Positions 52,493-61,078 are shown, counted from the first letter of the stretch. The stretch is DNA of 63,215 nucleotides from an uncultured Eubacterium sp. (GCA_947090545.1 CAMUPC010000002.1:1-63215), one strand, 5' to 3'. The notes: generated by a model from the sequence alone, not told the origin. Numbers and translations: made by a program.

Positions 52493-54208
52493 ATGAACGG
52501 GTTGTTAAAATTTATTACATGCGGAAGCGTAGATGACGGAAAATCCACGCTGATCGGCCATATTTTATACGACGCCAAGCTGATCTACGCGGATCAGGAG
52601 CGTGCGCTGGAACTGGACAGCAAGGTAGGCAGCAGGGAAGGCGCGATTGACTATTCCCTGCTGCTGGACGGGCTGATGGCGGAGCGTGAGCAGGGCATAA
52701 CGATCGACGTTGCTTACCGTTATTTTACGACAGACAACCGCAGCTTTATCGTAGCGGACACGCCAGGGCACGAGGAATATACGAGAAATATGGCAGTCGG
52801 CGCTTCGTTTGCGCAGCTTGCCGTGATTTTAATTGACGCGCAGGCGGGCGTGCTCGTCCAGACAAGGCGCCATGCAAGGATCTGTGCGCTGATGGGCATC
52901 CGCTATTTTGTATTTGCGGTCAACAAAATGGACCTCGCAGGCTACAGTGAGGCGCGTTTCCATGAAATCGAAGCTCAAATCTCGGAACTGGAAAAAGAGC
53001 TGTCCTTAAGCAGCGTAACGATCATTCCTGTTTCCGCGACGGAAGGGGACAATATTACGAAAAAAAGCCCGCATATGCCATGGTATACGGGCAAAGACCT
53101 GCTGACATATTTGGAAAATGTCGATACGAGCGAAAAAACAAGGGAAGCAGGCAGCTATCTGCCCGTGCAGCGCGTATGCCGCCCAAACCACGAATTTCGC
53201 GGCTTTCAGGGGCAGGTAGAAGCAGGAGAATTTGCCGTCGGCGACGAGATCGAAGCGCTGCCGGGCTGCCAGAGGGCAAAGGTCAAATCTATTTTCATCG
53301 GGGACAGGCAGGTACCGTCTGTCATAAAAGGACAGCCTGCGACGATCCAGCTAGACCGTGAGATCGATATTTCCCGCGGCAGCGTCCTTGTCAAAGACGC
53401 ACCGATTACACTGTCCAAAAAGATTACAGCAACAATCCTCTGGATGGACGACGAAAACCTCCATACCGACCAGGACTACCTGATTAAGATCGGCACAAAG
53501 CAGATGCCTGCGATGGTCAGCAGCATCCACTATAAAGTCGACGTCAATACCGGAAACCATCTGCCTGCTGTATCGTTGCAAAAAAATGAGATTGCGGTCT
53601 GCGATATCGTGCTGTCGGAAAATATTGCCGTCGATGCATTTGCCAGGCACAAGACGATGGGCGAGCTGATCCTGATTGACCGCGTCAGCCATATGACGTC
53701 CGCCTGCGGCGTTGTGGAAAGCACAAGGGGAAAAGGCGAACAGGATACGATGGCGACGTTTTGGTACGGCGACTTAAAAGCCGGAGCAGGCATCTTTAAG
53801 GAATATTACCTGAACCTGTTTTTGGATACGATCACAAAAGAAAGCCCGCATAACGGCAGGTATACGGTCGGCGACATCGTTCCGGTTACCGGAGAGAGCT
53901 ACCACTATCCGGCATATTTTGACATGATTATCCTGCACGAGCATATGGCAGTCAGCATCCGGGACAGCAAGATCGCAAAGATCGTACCGACCAGCGATTA
54001 CAAGTACGAGGGCTATCCGATCGTAAACGGCAGGGGATGCAGCGTCTGTGCGGACAGCCAGGCGGAAGTGGAGCGGTTTATCCACGAATTTGACACAACC
54101 GTAAAGGGAGGGGAAGCAGAGTTTTATAACCGCTGGCTGAATTTTGAAAAGTACAGGAGTATTGTGTTTAAGGATAACTTCTGGGGAAGTGCGCAAGAGG
54201 AGAAGTAG
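52493..54208 (+). CDS. cysN: Sulfate adenylyltransferase subunit 1 with unusual C-terminal extension
   Basis: A 571-residue CysN. The GTPase domain is complete: GSVDDGKSTLIGHILYDA, EQGITIDVAYR, DTPGHEEYTRNM and NKMDLA, followed by two beta-barrel domains ending with the normal ELILIDRVSHMT. It couples GTP hydrolysis to APS formation by CysD. A stand-alone CysN ends about there; this one goes on for about 165 residues with MIILHEHMAVSIRDSKIAKI, GRGCSVCADSQAEVERFIHE and EFYNRWLNFEKYRSIVF. That part has no P-loop, so it is not the usual CysC fusion. I do not recognise it. Confidence 0.92.
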   Translation: MNGLLKFITCGSVDDGKSTLIGHILYDAKLIYADQERALELDSKVGSREGAIDYSLLLDGLMAEREQGITIDVAYRYFTTDNRSFIVADTPGHEEYTRNMAVGASFAQLAVILIDAQAGVLVQTRRHARICALMGIRYFVFAVNKMDLAGYSEARFHEIEAQISELEKELSLSSVTIIPVSATEGDNITKKSPHMPWYTGKDLLTYLENVDTSEKTREAGSYLPVQRVCRPNHEFRGFQGQVEAGEFAVGDEIEALPGCQRAKVKSIFIGDRQVPSVIKGQPATIQLDREIDISRGSVLVKDAPITLSKKITATILWMDDENLHTDQDYLIKIGTKQMPAMVSSIHYKVDVNTGNHLPAVSLQKNEIAVCDIVLSENIAVDAFARHKTMGELILIDRVSHMTSACGVVESTRGKGEQDTMATFWYGDLKAGAGIFKEYYLNLFLDTITKESPHNGRYTVGDIVPVTGESYHYPAYFDMIILHEHMAVSIRDSKIAKIVPTSDYKYEGYPIVNGRGCSVCADSQAEVERFIHEFDTTVKGGEAEFYNRWLNFEKYRSIVFKDNFWGSAQEEK

Positions 54209-54260
54209 GAAGGGGAGCGGGGCTTGGTTCCTGTTTCAATTCTAAAATGCAAGGAGCTAC
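54206..54260 (+). repeat. Solitary half copy of the repeat element
   Basis: Starts at the cysN stop codon. AGGAAGGGGAGCGGGGCTT...TTCCTGTT...TCTAAAATGCAAGGAGC matches the left arm and second-stem strand of copy C, and then stops; no right half follows. The rest of the gap to 54389 is AT-rich leader with a possible promoter (TTGGAT, CATAAT). Confidence 0.7.
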
Positions 54261-54389
54261 AAAAAATTAAAATCTAGCATCTAGCAGCAAGATAAAAATT
54301 TTACAGGAACTTTACATTTGGATAACCTTAATTTTACCTGGGCATAATAAAATACTGTCAGAACATCAGAGAAGGAAAAGGAGCAGATT

Positions 54390-56051
54390 ATGAAAGATAC
54401 GATGCAGATCCTGTTCGGTTTACTCGGCGGCCTGGCAGTATTTATTTTTGGCATGAACATGATGAGTGAATGCCTCCAGAAGGCTGCGGGAGAAAAGATG
54501 AAGAGTATTCTGGCGCTTTTGACCAAAAACCCGGTGATGGGCGTATTGGCGGGCGCTTTAACGACAGCGGTATTGCAGAGCAGCTCTGCGACAACCGTAA
54601 TGGCGATCGGTTTTGTAAGCGCCGGGCTGATGAGCCTGCCGCAGTCGATTTCCATTATTTTGGGCGCGAATATCGGTACGACGATGACGGCGCAGATCAT
54701 TGCTTTTAAAATCAGCGATTATATTTATCTGTTTATTTTTGCCGGGTTTGCAGTGTCTTATCTGGCAAAAACGGAAAAGGCGAAAAATATCGGGCAGACG
54801 GTGTTTGCGTTTGGGCTGCTGTTTTTAGGCATCGAGACGATGGGGACGGTTATGAAGCCGCTTGCCGCAAGCCCGTTCTTTTTAACGATGATTGAAAAGG
54901 TCGCGCATATTCCGGTGCTTGGCGTGCTGACAGGTACGTTTATGACGCTCGTTGTGCAAAGCAGCTCCGCGACCATTGCCGTACTGCAAAATTTTGCGCA
55001 GCAGGCGGGGCCGGACGGGATGACGAGCATCCTTGGGCTTGCAGGTGCGATCCCGATTCTGTTGGGCGACAATGTAGGTACGACGATTACGGCGCTGCTT
55101 GCTTCGGTCGGGCAGGCAAAGGATGCAAAGCGTACGGCGCTTGCACACTGTATTTTTAACCTGTCCGGCTGCTTTTTGTTTATCTGGCTGGTTCAGCCGT
55201 TTGCAGCGGTGATCCGCTATCTTTCCCCGGCAGGGCCGGAGGTTGCGGTAATTTCCAGGCAGATCGCGAATGCCCATACACTGTTTAACCTGGTTATGAC
55301 GCTGATCTGGACGCCGCTTCTGCCGTATATGGTAAAGCTGGTGACAGCGCTGGTCCGGGACAGCGTACAGGCGCCGAAAGAGATGTCAGAGCCGTTTTAT
55401 CTGGATCAAAAGCTGTTTATGCAGCCTGCTGCCGCGTTGCAGCTTGCGCAGATGGAGACGGTCCGCTGCGGGGAGCTTGCCAATACGCTGCTTGAGGAGC
55501 TTGCCGGATCGGTCAGGGCAGAGGACGCCAGGCTGACCGGGCAAGTGCAAAAAAACACCGAGCAGGTGCGCAGGCTGTACGAGCGTGTGACCGAATATTT
55601 ATCGGAGCTGTTTTCCGCAGGCAGCATGAGCGAGGAACAGTCGCGCGAAGCGGCAGGCATCCTGTACCTGTTGGGAGACCTTGACCGTATCGTGTATTTA
55701 TGCCAGGAGATTTTAGAACAGTTGCTATCCCAGGCACAGAAGAAAAATAAAGTACGGTATTCCAAGGAAGCGAGAAAAGAGCTTGAACAAGGCATGGTCC
55801 TGATTCGCCAGATGTACGCGGAAGCCTTTCAGATGCTTTTAAGCGGCGAACGGGACAATCTGAAAAAAATACGCAAGAAAAAGGAAAAAATGCTGGAGTT
55901 AAGCCTGCATATGCGCAAAGCGCACTTGGAACGCGTGGAAAAAGGAAAGTGCAGCGCCAAGCTGACGAAGCCGTTTTATAAGATCTTGAACGCGCTTGAC
56001 AGGCTCAGCAACGGGTGTGCGAATATTGCGGATCATGAGCTTGGGTGGTAG
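54390..56051 (+). CDS. Na/Pi-cotransporter II-related protein with PhoU-like tail
   Basis: A 553-residue NptA/PNaS-family transporter. The membrane part (about 1-310) has two repeated halves, each with the family signature: VLQSSSATTVMAIGFVSAGL in the first and LVVQSSSATIAVLQNFAQQA in the second, plus GANIGTTMTAQI and GDNVGTTITALL. The C-terminal part (about 335-553) is a helical PhoU-like domain. It imports phosphate with sodium or balances phosphate levels. AAGGAGCAG is the ribosome site. Followed by a good terminator. Confidence 0.92.
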   Translation: MKDTMQILFGLLGGLAVFIFGMNMMSECLQKAAGEKMKSILALLTKNPVMGVLAGALTTAVLQSSSATTVMAIGFVSAGLMSLPQSISIILGANIGTTMTAQIIAFKISDYIYLFIFAGFAVSYLAKTEKAKNIGQTVFAFGLLFLGIETMGTVMKPLAASPFFLTMIEKVAHIPVLGVLTGTFMTLVVQSSSATIAVLQNFAQQAGPDGMTSILGLAGAIPILLGDNVGTTITALLASVGQAKDAKRTALAHCIFNLSGCFLFIWLVQPFAAVIRYLSPAGPEVAVISRQIANAHTLFNLVMTLIWTPLLPYMVKLVTALVRDSVQAPKEMSEPFYLDQKLFMQPAAALQLAQMETVRCGELANTLLEELAGSVRAEDARLTGQVQKNTEQVRRLYERVTEYLSELFSAGSMSEEQSREAAGILYLLGDLDRIVYLCQEILEQLLSQAQKKNKVRYSKEARKELEQGMVLIRQMYAEAFQMLLSGERDNLKKIRKKKEKMLELSLHMRKAHLERVEKGKCSAKLTKPFYKILNALDRLSNGCANIADHELGW

Positions 56052-56145
56052 ATTGAGAAAAGCAGTTGCTATTTTTTTATGATTTCAGTATACTAATAGA
56101 AAAGCAATCAATCGGTGTTTCGCGCTCGGCGTGCGACGATGACGG

Positions 56146-56171
56146 TGGGGCGGGTTTCCGTCCCATTTTTT
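56146..56171 (+). terminator. Rho-independent terminator
   Basis: TGGGGCGG pairs with CCGTCCCA around GTTT, followed by six T, 95 bases after the phosphate transporter gene. Confidence 0.75.
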
Positions 56172-56229
56172 GCACAAAGTGCATGGTATGAGGTTAAATG
56201 CGAATGATTGTCAGGTATTGGGAGGTAAA

Positions 56230-56712
56230 ATGATAACGATATATGCAGGAATTAAAAAACAGGGTACGATTTTATTAAATGACTGGTTTTTTGACAGCTT
56301 TACGTTTTCTAAGGTGCTTTATGATGAAACATTAAAGAAAGTGATTTCCGAGGTAGAGGGAGTAGAATTTGCCGATCCGTTGTTTATTTCAAAATTCAAT
56401 GATATGCCAATCGATCTGACACACCTGTCAACAGGATGCAAAACGCTTGTGAATATCCTTGTGTTTCCTGAAAAAATATTTAGTGTCGATGAATGCGGCA
56501 GTAATGTATTAAAACAGGTCTATTCGTTAAAAGGGGATTACAGTATTTATTGCAATACCTTTGACGGTACTGGATGCTATGAGATTGAAAATGACTATCA
56601 TGTAATTACTCCTTTTGGAGAAAAAGATTTTTTGTGCTGCATGGATATTTCTACATTTATGTATGAAATGGAAAAATATGGGGCGATTGGGGAAATGGAG
56701 GCTTCCTTATGA
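56230..56712 (+). CDS. DUF4869-like protein, partner of a mini-ATPase
   Basis: A 160-residue protein beginning MITIYAGIKKQGTILLNDWF, with FADPLFISKF and LSTGCKTLVNILVFPEKIFS, which matches the pattern of DUF4869 proteins (a short N-terminal strand, an LSGG/LSTG-CK-L block and an ACGDN-like segment, here DECGSN). The ATG is preceded by GGGAGGT. DUF4869 has no known function. Its last bases overlap the following ATPase gene as ATGA, so both are made together. Members I recall from gut Firmicutes are usually found next to small ATPases in accessory regions. Confidence 0.6.
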   Translation: MITIYAGIKKQGTILLNDWFFDSFTFSKVLYDETLKKVISEVEGVEFADPLFISKFNDMPIDLTHLSTGCKTLVNILVFPEKIFSVDECGSNVLKQVYSLKGDYSIYCNTFDGTGCYEIENDYHVITPFGEKDFLCCMDISTFMYEMEKYGAIGEMEASL

Positions 56713-57128
56713 AAGTAGATCCAGTAATTTGCAGAGAAATCCATTGTTCGTATGCAGGAGTTGCTTTTCATTTATCATTGACGAGCAATCTGACAATGAT
56801 ACTTGGAGAATCTGGAAACGGGAAAACATTTTTATATAAAGCATTAAGAAACTATAAAGTCATGGATGATACGCTGCTTTTGTTTGATTTTACAGATATT
56901 CACAGAGTATCGGATGAACTGAAAAAAGCAGTGCATCGTTTTATTATTGTAGATAACGCTGACATTATGCTGGATGATGATATGCGCAACTTTATTGCAT
57001 TTGATTATCAAAACCAATATTTGTTGATTGGAAGAGACCCCAGAGGGCTGATGGTTTCTGCGGATAATTTAAAATCAGTCCATTTTGACAAAAACAGCAG
57101 AACGATGGAATTGGTGGATGCTGTATAA
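56709..57128 (+). CDS. Minimal P-loop ATPase, 139 aa
   Basis: A very short P-loop protein: Walker A GESGNGKTFLYKA (33-45) preceded by NLTMIL, and Walker B RFIIVDNADIML (77-88). With only about 50 residues after Walker B it lacks the lid and sensor regions of ordinary AAA proteins. The GKTFLY segment also occurs in the second P-loop of the 880-residue protein at 39534. It is coupled to the DUF4869-like gene by a 4-base overlap and is followed 13 bases later by a broken third gene. Likely a regulator or sensor; function unknown. Confidence 0.65.
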   Translation: MKVDPVICREIHCSYAGVAFHLSLTSNLTMILGESGNGKTFLYKALRNYKVMDDTLLLFDFTDIHRVSDELKKAVHRFIIVDNADIMLDDDMRNFIAFDYQNQYLLIGRDPRGLMVSADNLKSVHFDKNSRTMELVDAV

Positions 57129-57141
57129 AGGGAGAGCAGTT

Positions 57142-57213
57142 ATGATTTATTTACTTATTGAAGATGCTGGCTCAGGAAAGAAGTTTTGAAAATATTTTGC
57201 TGAAAATCATGCA
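57142..57213 (+). pseudogene. Remnant of a third gene of the DUF4869/ATPase cassette
   Basis: After AAGGGAGAG a proper start at 57142 encodes MIYLLIEDAGSGKKF and then TGA, where a tryptophan codon would restore KYFAENHAIA before TAG. LIEDAGSGKKF-W-KYF looks like the beginning of a larger protein. The rest has been lost to the aroK promoter region, so the cassette is probably inactive in its third component. Confidence 0.55.
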
Positions 57214-57222
57214 ATAGCATAG

Positions 57223-57251
57223 TTGCAGGTACAGGCACAGCCTGCTATAAT
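57223..57251 (+). promoter_or_regulatory. Promoter of aroK-aroD
   Basis: TTGCAG (57223-57228), a 17-base spacer, TATAAT (57246-57251), about 50 bases before the aroK start. Confidence 0.75.
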
Positions 57252-57299
57252 AGCCTTGTTACATGGATTGCAATACCGCGAAAGGAGTTTGGGCAAAAG

Positions 57300-57857
57300 A
57301 TGCAGCAACAGGCAAAATACGAATTTTCGTACAATATTTTTCTGATAGGATTTATGGGAAGCGGCAAGTCCACCATTTCCGAATATCTGCACCAGCATTA
57401 CGCGATGGAGAAAATAGAGATGGACAGCTTGATCGAAAAGCGCGAGGGAATGCGGATCTTTGAGATCTTTCAGGTGCACGGGGAACCGTATTTCAGGGAT
57501 CTGGAGACAAAGCTATTAACCGAATTGCAGCAAAAAAACAATGTAGTTGTCTCCTGCGGCGGCGGGACGCCAATGCGTGAGGAAAATGTGATTCAAATGA
57601 AAAAAAACGGCAAGGTCGTACTGCTTTTGGCAAGCCCGCAGACGATTTATGAGCGTGTCAAGGACAGCCATGACCGTCCGCTGCTGGAAGGGCACAAGGA
57701 TGTGGCGTACATTTCAGAATTGATGAAACAGCGCCAGGAGAAATATGAAGCAGCGGCTGACTTTACGATTCACACAGATGGAAAGGAAAGTGCGCAGATC
57801 TGCGAAGAGCTGGTGCAAAAGCTTCTGGAAGAGGAGGAACGCCAATGCGCACAGTAA
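57300..57857 (+). CDS. aroK: Shikimate kinase
   Basis: A 185-residue shikimate kinase: FLIGFMGSGKSTISEYLHQH (Walker A), EMDSLIEKREGMRIFEIFQV with the shikimate-binding Asp, EPYFRDLE, and SCGGGTPMREEN, the GGG motif. It phosphorylates shikimate at O3 with ATP. AAAGGAG lies 12 bases before ATG 57300, slightly far but no better start exists. It overlaps aroD by 13 bases, so the pair is translated together from the promoter at 57223. Confidence 0.95.
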   Translation: MQQQAKYEFSYNIFLIGFMGSGKSTISEYLHQHYAMEKIEMDSLIEKREGMRIFEIFQVHGEPYFRDLETKLLTELQQKNNVVVSCGGGTPMREENVIQMKKNGKVVLLLASPQTIYERVKDSHDRPLLEGHKDVAYISELMKQRQEKYEAAADFTIHTDGKESAQICEELVQKLLEEEERQCAQ

Positions 57858-58603
57858 CAGTCAGGAACATCACGATCGGCGAGGGCATTCCAAAGATCTG
57901 CGTGCCGATTATCGCTCACTCAAAAGAAGAGATCTTAAAAGAGGCAGGGAATCTGAGGCAGATACCGGCGGACCTTGTGGAATGGCGCGCCGACTGGTTT
58001 GCTTTGGATGATCCTTGCGCGGCAGTGGAGGTGCTTGCGGCGCTTAGGGAGGTACTCGGCGATCTGCCGCTTTTGTTTACGTTTCGCACCAAAAGCGAAG
58101 GCGGGCAAAAGCAGGTCAGGGCAGAGGAATATTTGGCGCTGAATGAAGCGGCTGCACGCTCTGGGTATGTGGATCTGATTGACGCAGAGCTGTTTATGGG
58201 AGAGGAAACGGTAAAAAGCCTGATCGCTGCGGCGCATTGCTGCGGTGTAAAGGTAGTCGCATCCAACCATGATTTTGTAAAAACGCCAGAGAAGGAAGAA
58301 ATTGTCCGCAGGCTGTGTGCGATGCAGCAGCTTGGCGCGGATATTTTAAAAATAGCGGTGATGCCGCAAAGCCGCGCCGATGTACTGACACTGCTTGCCG
58401 CGACAGAGGAAATGCAAAGGAGCTTTGCTAACCGCCCGCTGATTACGATGTCAATGGGCGGCTATGGGGCAGTCAGCCGTATTTGCGGGGAAGTGTTTGG
58501 CTCCGCGGTCACGTTTGGGGCAGCGGGGAAAGCATCCGCGCCTGGGCAGCTGCCGGTGCAGGAGCTGTCGCAGGTGCTTGCGGCACTGCATCGTGCGGTA
58601 TAA
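57845..58603 (+). CDS. aroD: 3-dehydroquinate dehydratase, type I
   Basis: A 252-residue class I dehydroquinase: LVEWRADWFALDD near the N-terminus, VVASNHDFVKTPEKEEI with the catalytic His, and ILKIAVMPQSRADV with the Schiff-base Lys; TMSMGGYGAVSRI and FGAAGKASAPGQL complete the active site. It converts 3-dehydroquinate to 3-dehydroshikimate, the substrate of AroE. GAAGAGGAG inside aroK is its ribosome site. Confidence 0.96.
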   Translation: MRTVTVRNITIGEGIPKICVPIIAHSKEEILKEAGNLRQIPADLVEWRADWFALDDPCAAVEVLAALREVLGDLPLLFTFRTKSEGGQKQVRAEEYLALNEAAARSGYVDLIDAELFMGEETVKSLIAAAHCCGVKVVASNHDFVKTPEKEEIVRRLCAMQQLGADILKIAVMPQSRADVLTLLAATEEMQRSFANRPLITMSMGGYGAVSRICGEVFGSAVTFGAAGKASAPGQLPVQELSQVLAALHRAV

Positions 58604-58667
58604 GGGAGGATGTTTTAAGCGTGAATGACAAGTCAGATGTTCACAGCATATTTTGGAGGAAGTAAGC

Positions 58668-59123
58668 GTGGAAGAACAAAACAGAAAAAACTCGGATTCA
58701 ACGCAGCAGCGCCTGGCGAAACAGGCTGTTTTTGATAAGGTTGAACAATGGCTGAACGTTTCCCTTGAGCATAAGCCTAAAATATTGGTAGGAAAGACCT
58801 ATATGCAGCCGGATTTTTATTCTAAAGAGGATGGAATCATCGGTTTTATCGTTGTACATATCGGAAAGCTGAAGGCAGGGCAGAAGGAGAAGCTTTCACA
58901 GCATATTCTTAGGATGCTTCTGGCTGAAAAATTAGAAGGCAGGGCATATAGAAAGATGATTGTCGTTAGTGATCAACCAGTAAAGGAGCAAATAGAAGGA
59001 GATTCGATTTTAGCGGAATGCATCAGCCAGTTTCAGATAGAAGTAAAAATAATGCCGATGGAAGCTGAGCTGCGGGAGAGGCTGCTTACAGCCCAGAAAA
59101 AACAGGTGATGGTAAATGCATAA
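58668..59123 (+). CDS. Orphan conserved protein, possibly PD-(D/E)XK-like
   Basis: A 151-residue protein starting at GTG 58668; TTTTGGAGG is spaced 7-8 bases from it, while the TTG at 58653 lies at the site itself. The core reads QPDFYSKEDGIIGFIVVHIG then KLKAGQKEKLSQHILRMLLA, KMIVVSDQPV and AECISQFQIEVKIMP, an alternating beta-alpha pattern like small restriction-endonuclease-fold proteins, but the catalytic acids are not fully clear (D at PDF, K at GKLK). It has its own ribosome site and ends before a terminator. Function unknown. Confidence 0.65.
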   Translation: MEEQNRKNSDSTQQRLAKQAVFDKVEQWLNVSLEHKPKILVGKTYMQPDFYSKEDGIIGFIVVHIGKLKAGQKEKLSQHILRMLLAEKLEGRAYRKMIVVSDQPVKEQIEGDSILAECISQFQIEVKIMPMEAELRERLLTAQKKQVMVNA

Positions 59124-59179
59124 CCAATGGAAGAAAATACATAAAATCTGGTTCTAAAACTTCCAGCGATTCATATATA

Positions 59180-59222
59180 TAGTCATGGGACAACTGTAAG
59201 GAGTGTCTCATGGCTATTTTTT
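59180..59222 (+). terminator. Rho-independent terminator before spoIIIAA
   Basis: TAGTCATGGGACA pairs with TGTCTCATGGCTA (two G-U pairs) around an 11-base loop, followed by T. It separates the orphan gene from the sporulation operon; the sporulation promoter must lie between here and 59284. Confidence 0.7.
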
Positions 59223-59283
59223 ATCCGGGACGTGCCAAAAGCGGGCAGGGATTTTGCGGCATGTTTCGGGAAGGGAGGATTTT

Positions 59284-60237
59284 ATGAAGCATATTTTAAA
59301 AATATTTCCGTTACATATCCGAAGCGAGTTGCAGGCTGTTTTTGAAAAGCTGTGCGGGATTGAAGAGATCCGTGTCCGTGTCAGCCAGCCGATTATGTTT
59401 TTGACAGAGGAAGGCGAGTATTTTTTCAGCACAAACGGCGGATATCTGACCAAGGACAGCCAGGACGCCTATGCGGTTACGACGCATGATATCAGTGACA
59501 TGCTCGTATTTATCAGCCGGTATTCGCTGTTTGCGTTTGAGGAAGAGATCCGCAACGGATTTATTACGTTAGAGGGCGGGCACCGGGTCGGGCTGAGCGG
59601 ACAGGCAGTGCTTCAGGAAGGATGGATGCATACGATCCGCAATATTTCCTATCTGAATATCCGTGTCAACCATGAAAAAAAGGAGTGTGCCAGGCGCCTG
59701 ATTCCTCATTTGTACCGAAAGCCCCAAAGCAGGCAGTCCGGCATTTACAATACGCTGCTGATCTCGCCGCCGGGAAGGGGGAAGACGACGCTGCTGCGTG
59801 ACCTGATCCGGCTGCTTTCCAACGGCACGACAGAGCATACCGGGCTAAAGGTCAGCATTGTCGATGAACGGTCCGAAATCGCAGGCTGCTACCAGGGTGT
59901 GCCGCAAAATGACGTAGGGATGCGCACCGATGTGCTGGACGGATGCCCAAAGTCCAGCGGCATGATGCTTTTAATCCGTACCATGTCCCCGCAGGTTGTA
60001 GCGGTCGATGAGCTTGGCTCGAAGGAGGATGTGGAAGCGGTTGCCTATGCGGTGCACTGCGGATGCAGCATCTTAGGCTCCGTCCATGCCGCAGATTTGG
60101 AGGAAGTAAAAAGAAAGCCCGTGCTGCGGGAATTTTTGGAACAAAGCTATTTTGAGCGTTATCTTGTCATCGACAAGCAGGAAAACGGGGAACGCAGCTA
60201 CAGGCTGTACAATGCAAAGCAGGAGCTGTTATGCTAA
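59284..60237 (+). CDS. spoIIIAA: Stage III sporulation protein AA
   Basis: A 317-residue ATPase of the SpoIIIA-SpoIIQ channel, related to secretion ATPases: SPPGRGKTTLLRDLIRLL is Walker A (about residues 161-178), DERSEIAGCYQGVPQNDVG follows, and SPQVVAVDELGSKEDVEAVA includes Walker B. It powers material transfer from mother cell to forespore. GGGAAGGGAGG precedes ATG 59284; the longer frame from 59203 lies in the terminator region. It overlaps spoIIIAB by 7 bases. Confidence 0.96.
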   Translation: MKHILKIFPLHIRSELQAVFEKLCGIEEIRVRVSQPIMFLTEEGEYFFSTNGGYLTKDSQDAYAVTTHDISDMLVFISRYSLFAFEEEIRNGFITLEGGHRVGLSGQAVLQEGWMHTIRNISYLNIRVNHEKKECARRLIPHLYRKPQSRQSGIYNTLLISPPGRGKTTLLRDLIRLLSNGTTEHTGLKVSIVDERSEIAGCYQGVPQNDVGMRTDVLDGCPKSSGMMLLIRTMSPQVVAVDELGSKEDVEAVAYAVHCGCSILGSVHAADLEEVKRKPVLREFLEQSYFERYLVIDKQENGERSYRLYNAKQELLC

Positions 60238-60749
60238 AGCTGGCTGGCTGCATCTGCATCTTTGCGGCGTCCAGCGGGATGGCATACAGCCTGATTTTGG
60301 GGCTGCACAGCCAGGTTCACAGTACAGAGCTGCTGCTTCACCTGCTAACCGCAGTCGAAGGAGAAGCCGCTTATTGCCGCTGCCCGCTGCCGGAGCTGTT
60401 GGCGCAGCTTGGCAGGCACCAGCCGGAGCCGTACAAAAAGCTGCTTTTAGAGGCAAGCCGCCAGATGGAGGACAACAGGGAAGCGGATATACCCACGCTG
60501 TGGCAGCAGGTTTGCGGGCAGTTTGAAAAAGAGCTGGATCTTCCAAAGGAAGCATACCAGGTGCTGCTGCGCGTGGGAGAAGTATTTTCGTATACGTCTC
60601 TGGAATCCGCATTGCAGCTGCTGCAACTTGGGCAAAAGAGGCTGGCAGGGACGATTGCAGAAAAGAGCGCCGAGTTTGCAGGCAAGAAAAAACTGTATTG
60701 CTGCCTGTGCTATATGGCTGGCTTTCTCTCTGTGATCCTGCTGCTGTAA
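60231..60749 (+). CDS. spoIIIAB: Stage III sporulation protein AB
   Basis: A 172-residue SpoIIIAB, GspF-like membrane component of the channel. One N-terminal span (LAGCICIFAASSGMAYSLIL) and one C-terminal span (YCCLCYMAGFLSVILLL) flank a helical cytoplasmic part with LLHLLTAVEGEAAYCRCPLP. The start lies inside the end of spoIIIAA, so production is coupled. The length is normal for the family. Confidence 0.93.
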   Translation: MLKLAGCICIFAASSGMAYSLILGLHSQVHSTELLLHLLTAVEGEAAYCRCPLPELLAQLGRHQPEPYKKLLLEASRQMEDNREADIPTLWQQVCGQFEKELDLPKEAYQVLLRVGEVFSYTSLESALQLLQLGQKRLAGTIAEKSAEFAGKKKLYCCLCYMAGFLSVILLL

Positions 60750-60836
60750 GAGGTTTGAAAAAATGGACAGGTAACATACGAAAATCTGCCGGCACAAGGT
60801 CTAGGAGAACGTTTTGTACAGGAATAGGGAGAGGAT

Positions 60837-61031
60837 ATGAGTATCAATTTAATATTTAAAATCGCGGCGGTCGGCATTATCGTATCCGTTTTAAGCCAGG
60901 TGCTGAAACACAGCGGAAGGGAAGAACATGCTTTTTTATTAAGCCTTGCCGGGCTGATGGTCGTTTTATTCTGGGTGGTGCCGTATATTTATGAGCTGTT
61001 TCAGACGATGCAGTCGCTGTTTACATTATAG
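60837..61031 (+). CDS. spoIIIAC: Stage III sporulation protein AC
   Basis: A 64-residue membrane protein with two spans: IFKIAAVGIIVSVLSQVLKH and AFLLSLAGLMVVLFWVVPYI. This is the usual size and sequence style of SpoIIIAC. It is a channel base component. GGGAGAGG precedes the ATG at 60837, 87 bases after spoIIIAB. Confidence 0.93.
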   Translation: MSINLIFKIAAVGIIVSVLSQVLKHSGREEHAFLLSLAGLMVVLFWVVPYIYELFQTMQSLFTL

Positions 61032-61078
61032 CCAGGCGAGGCAAGCCTGATTTGCAGTGGAAGGGGCAGGGTGAAAGC

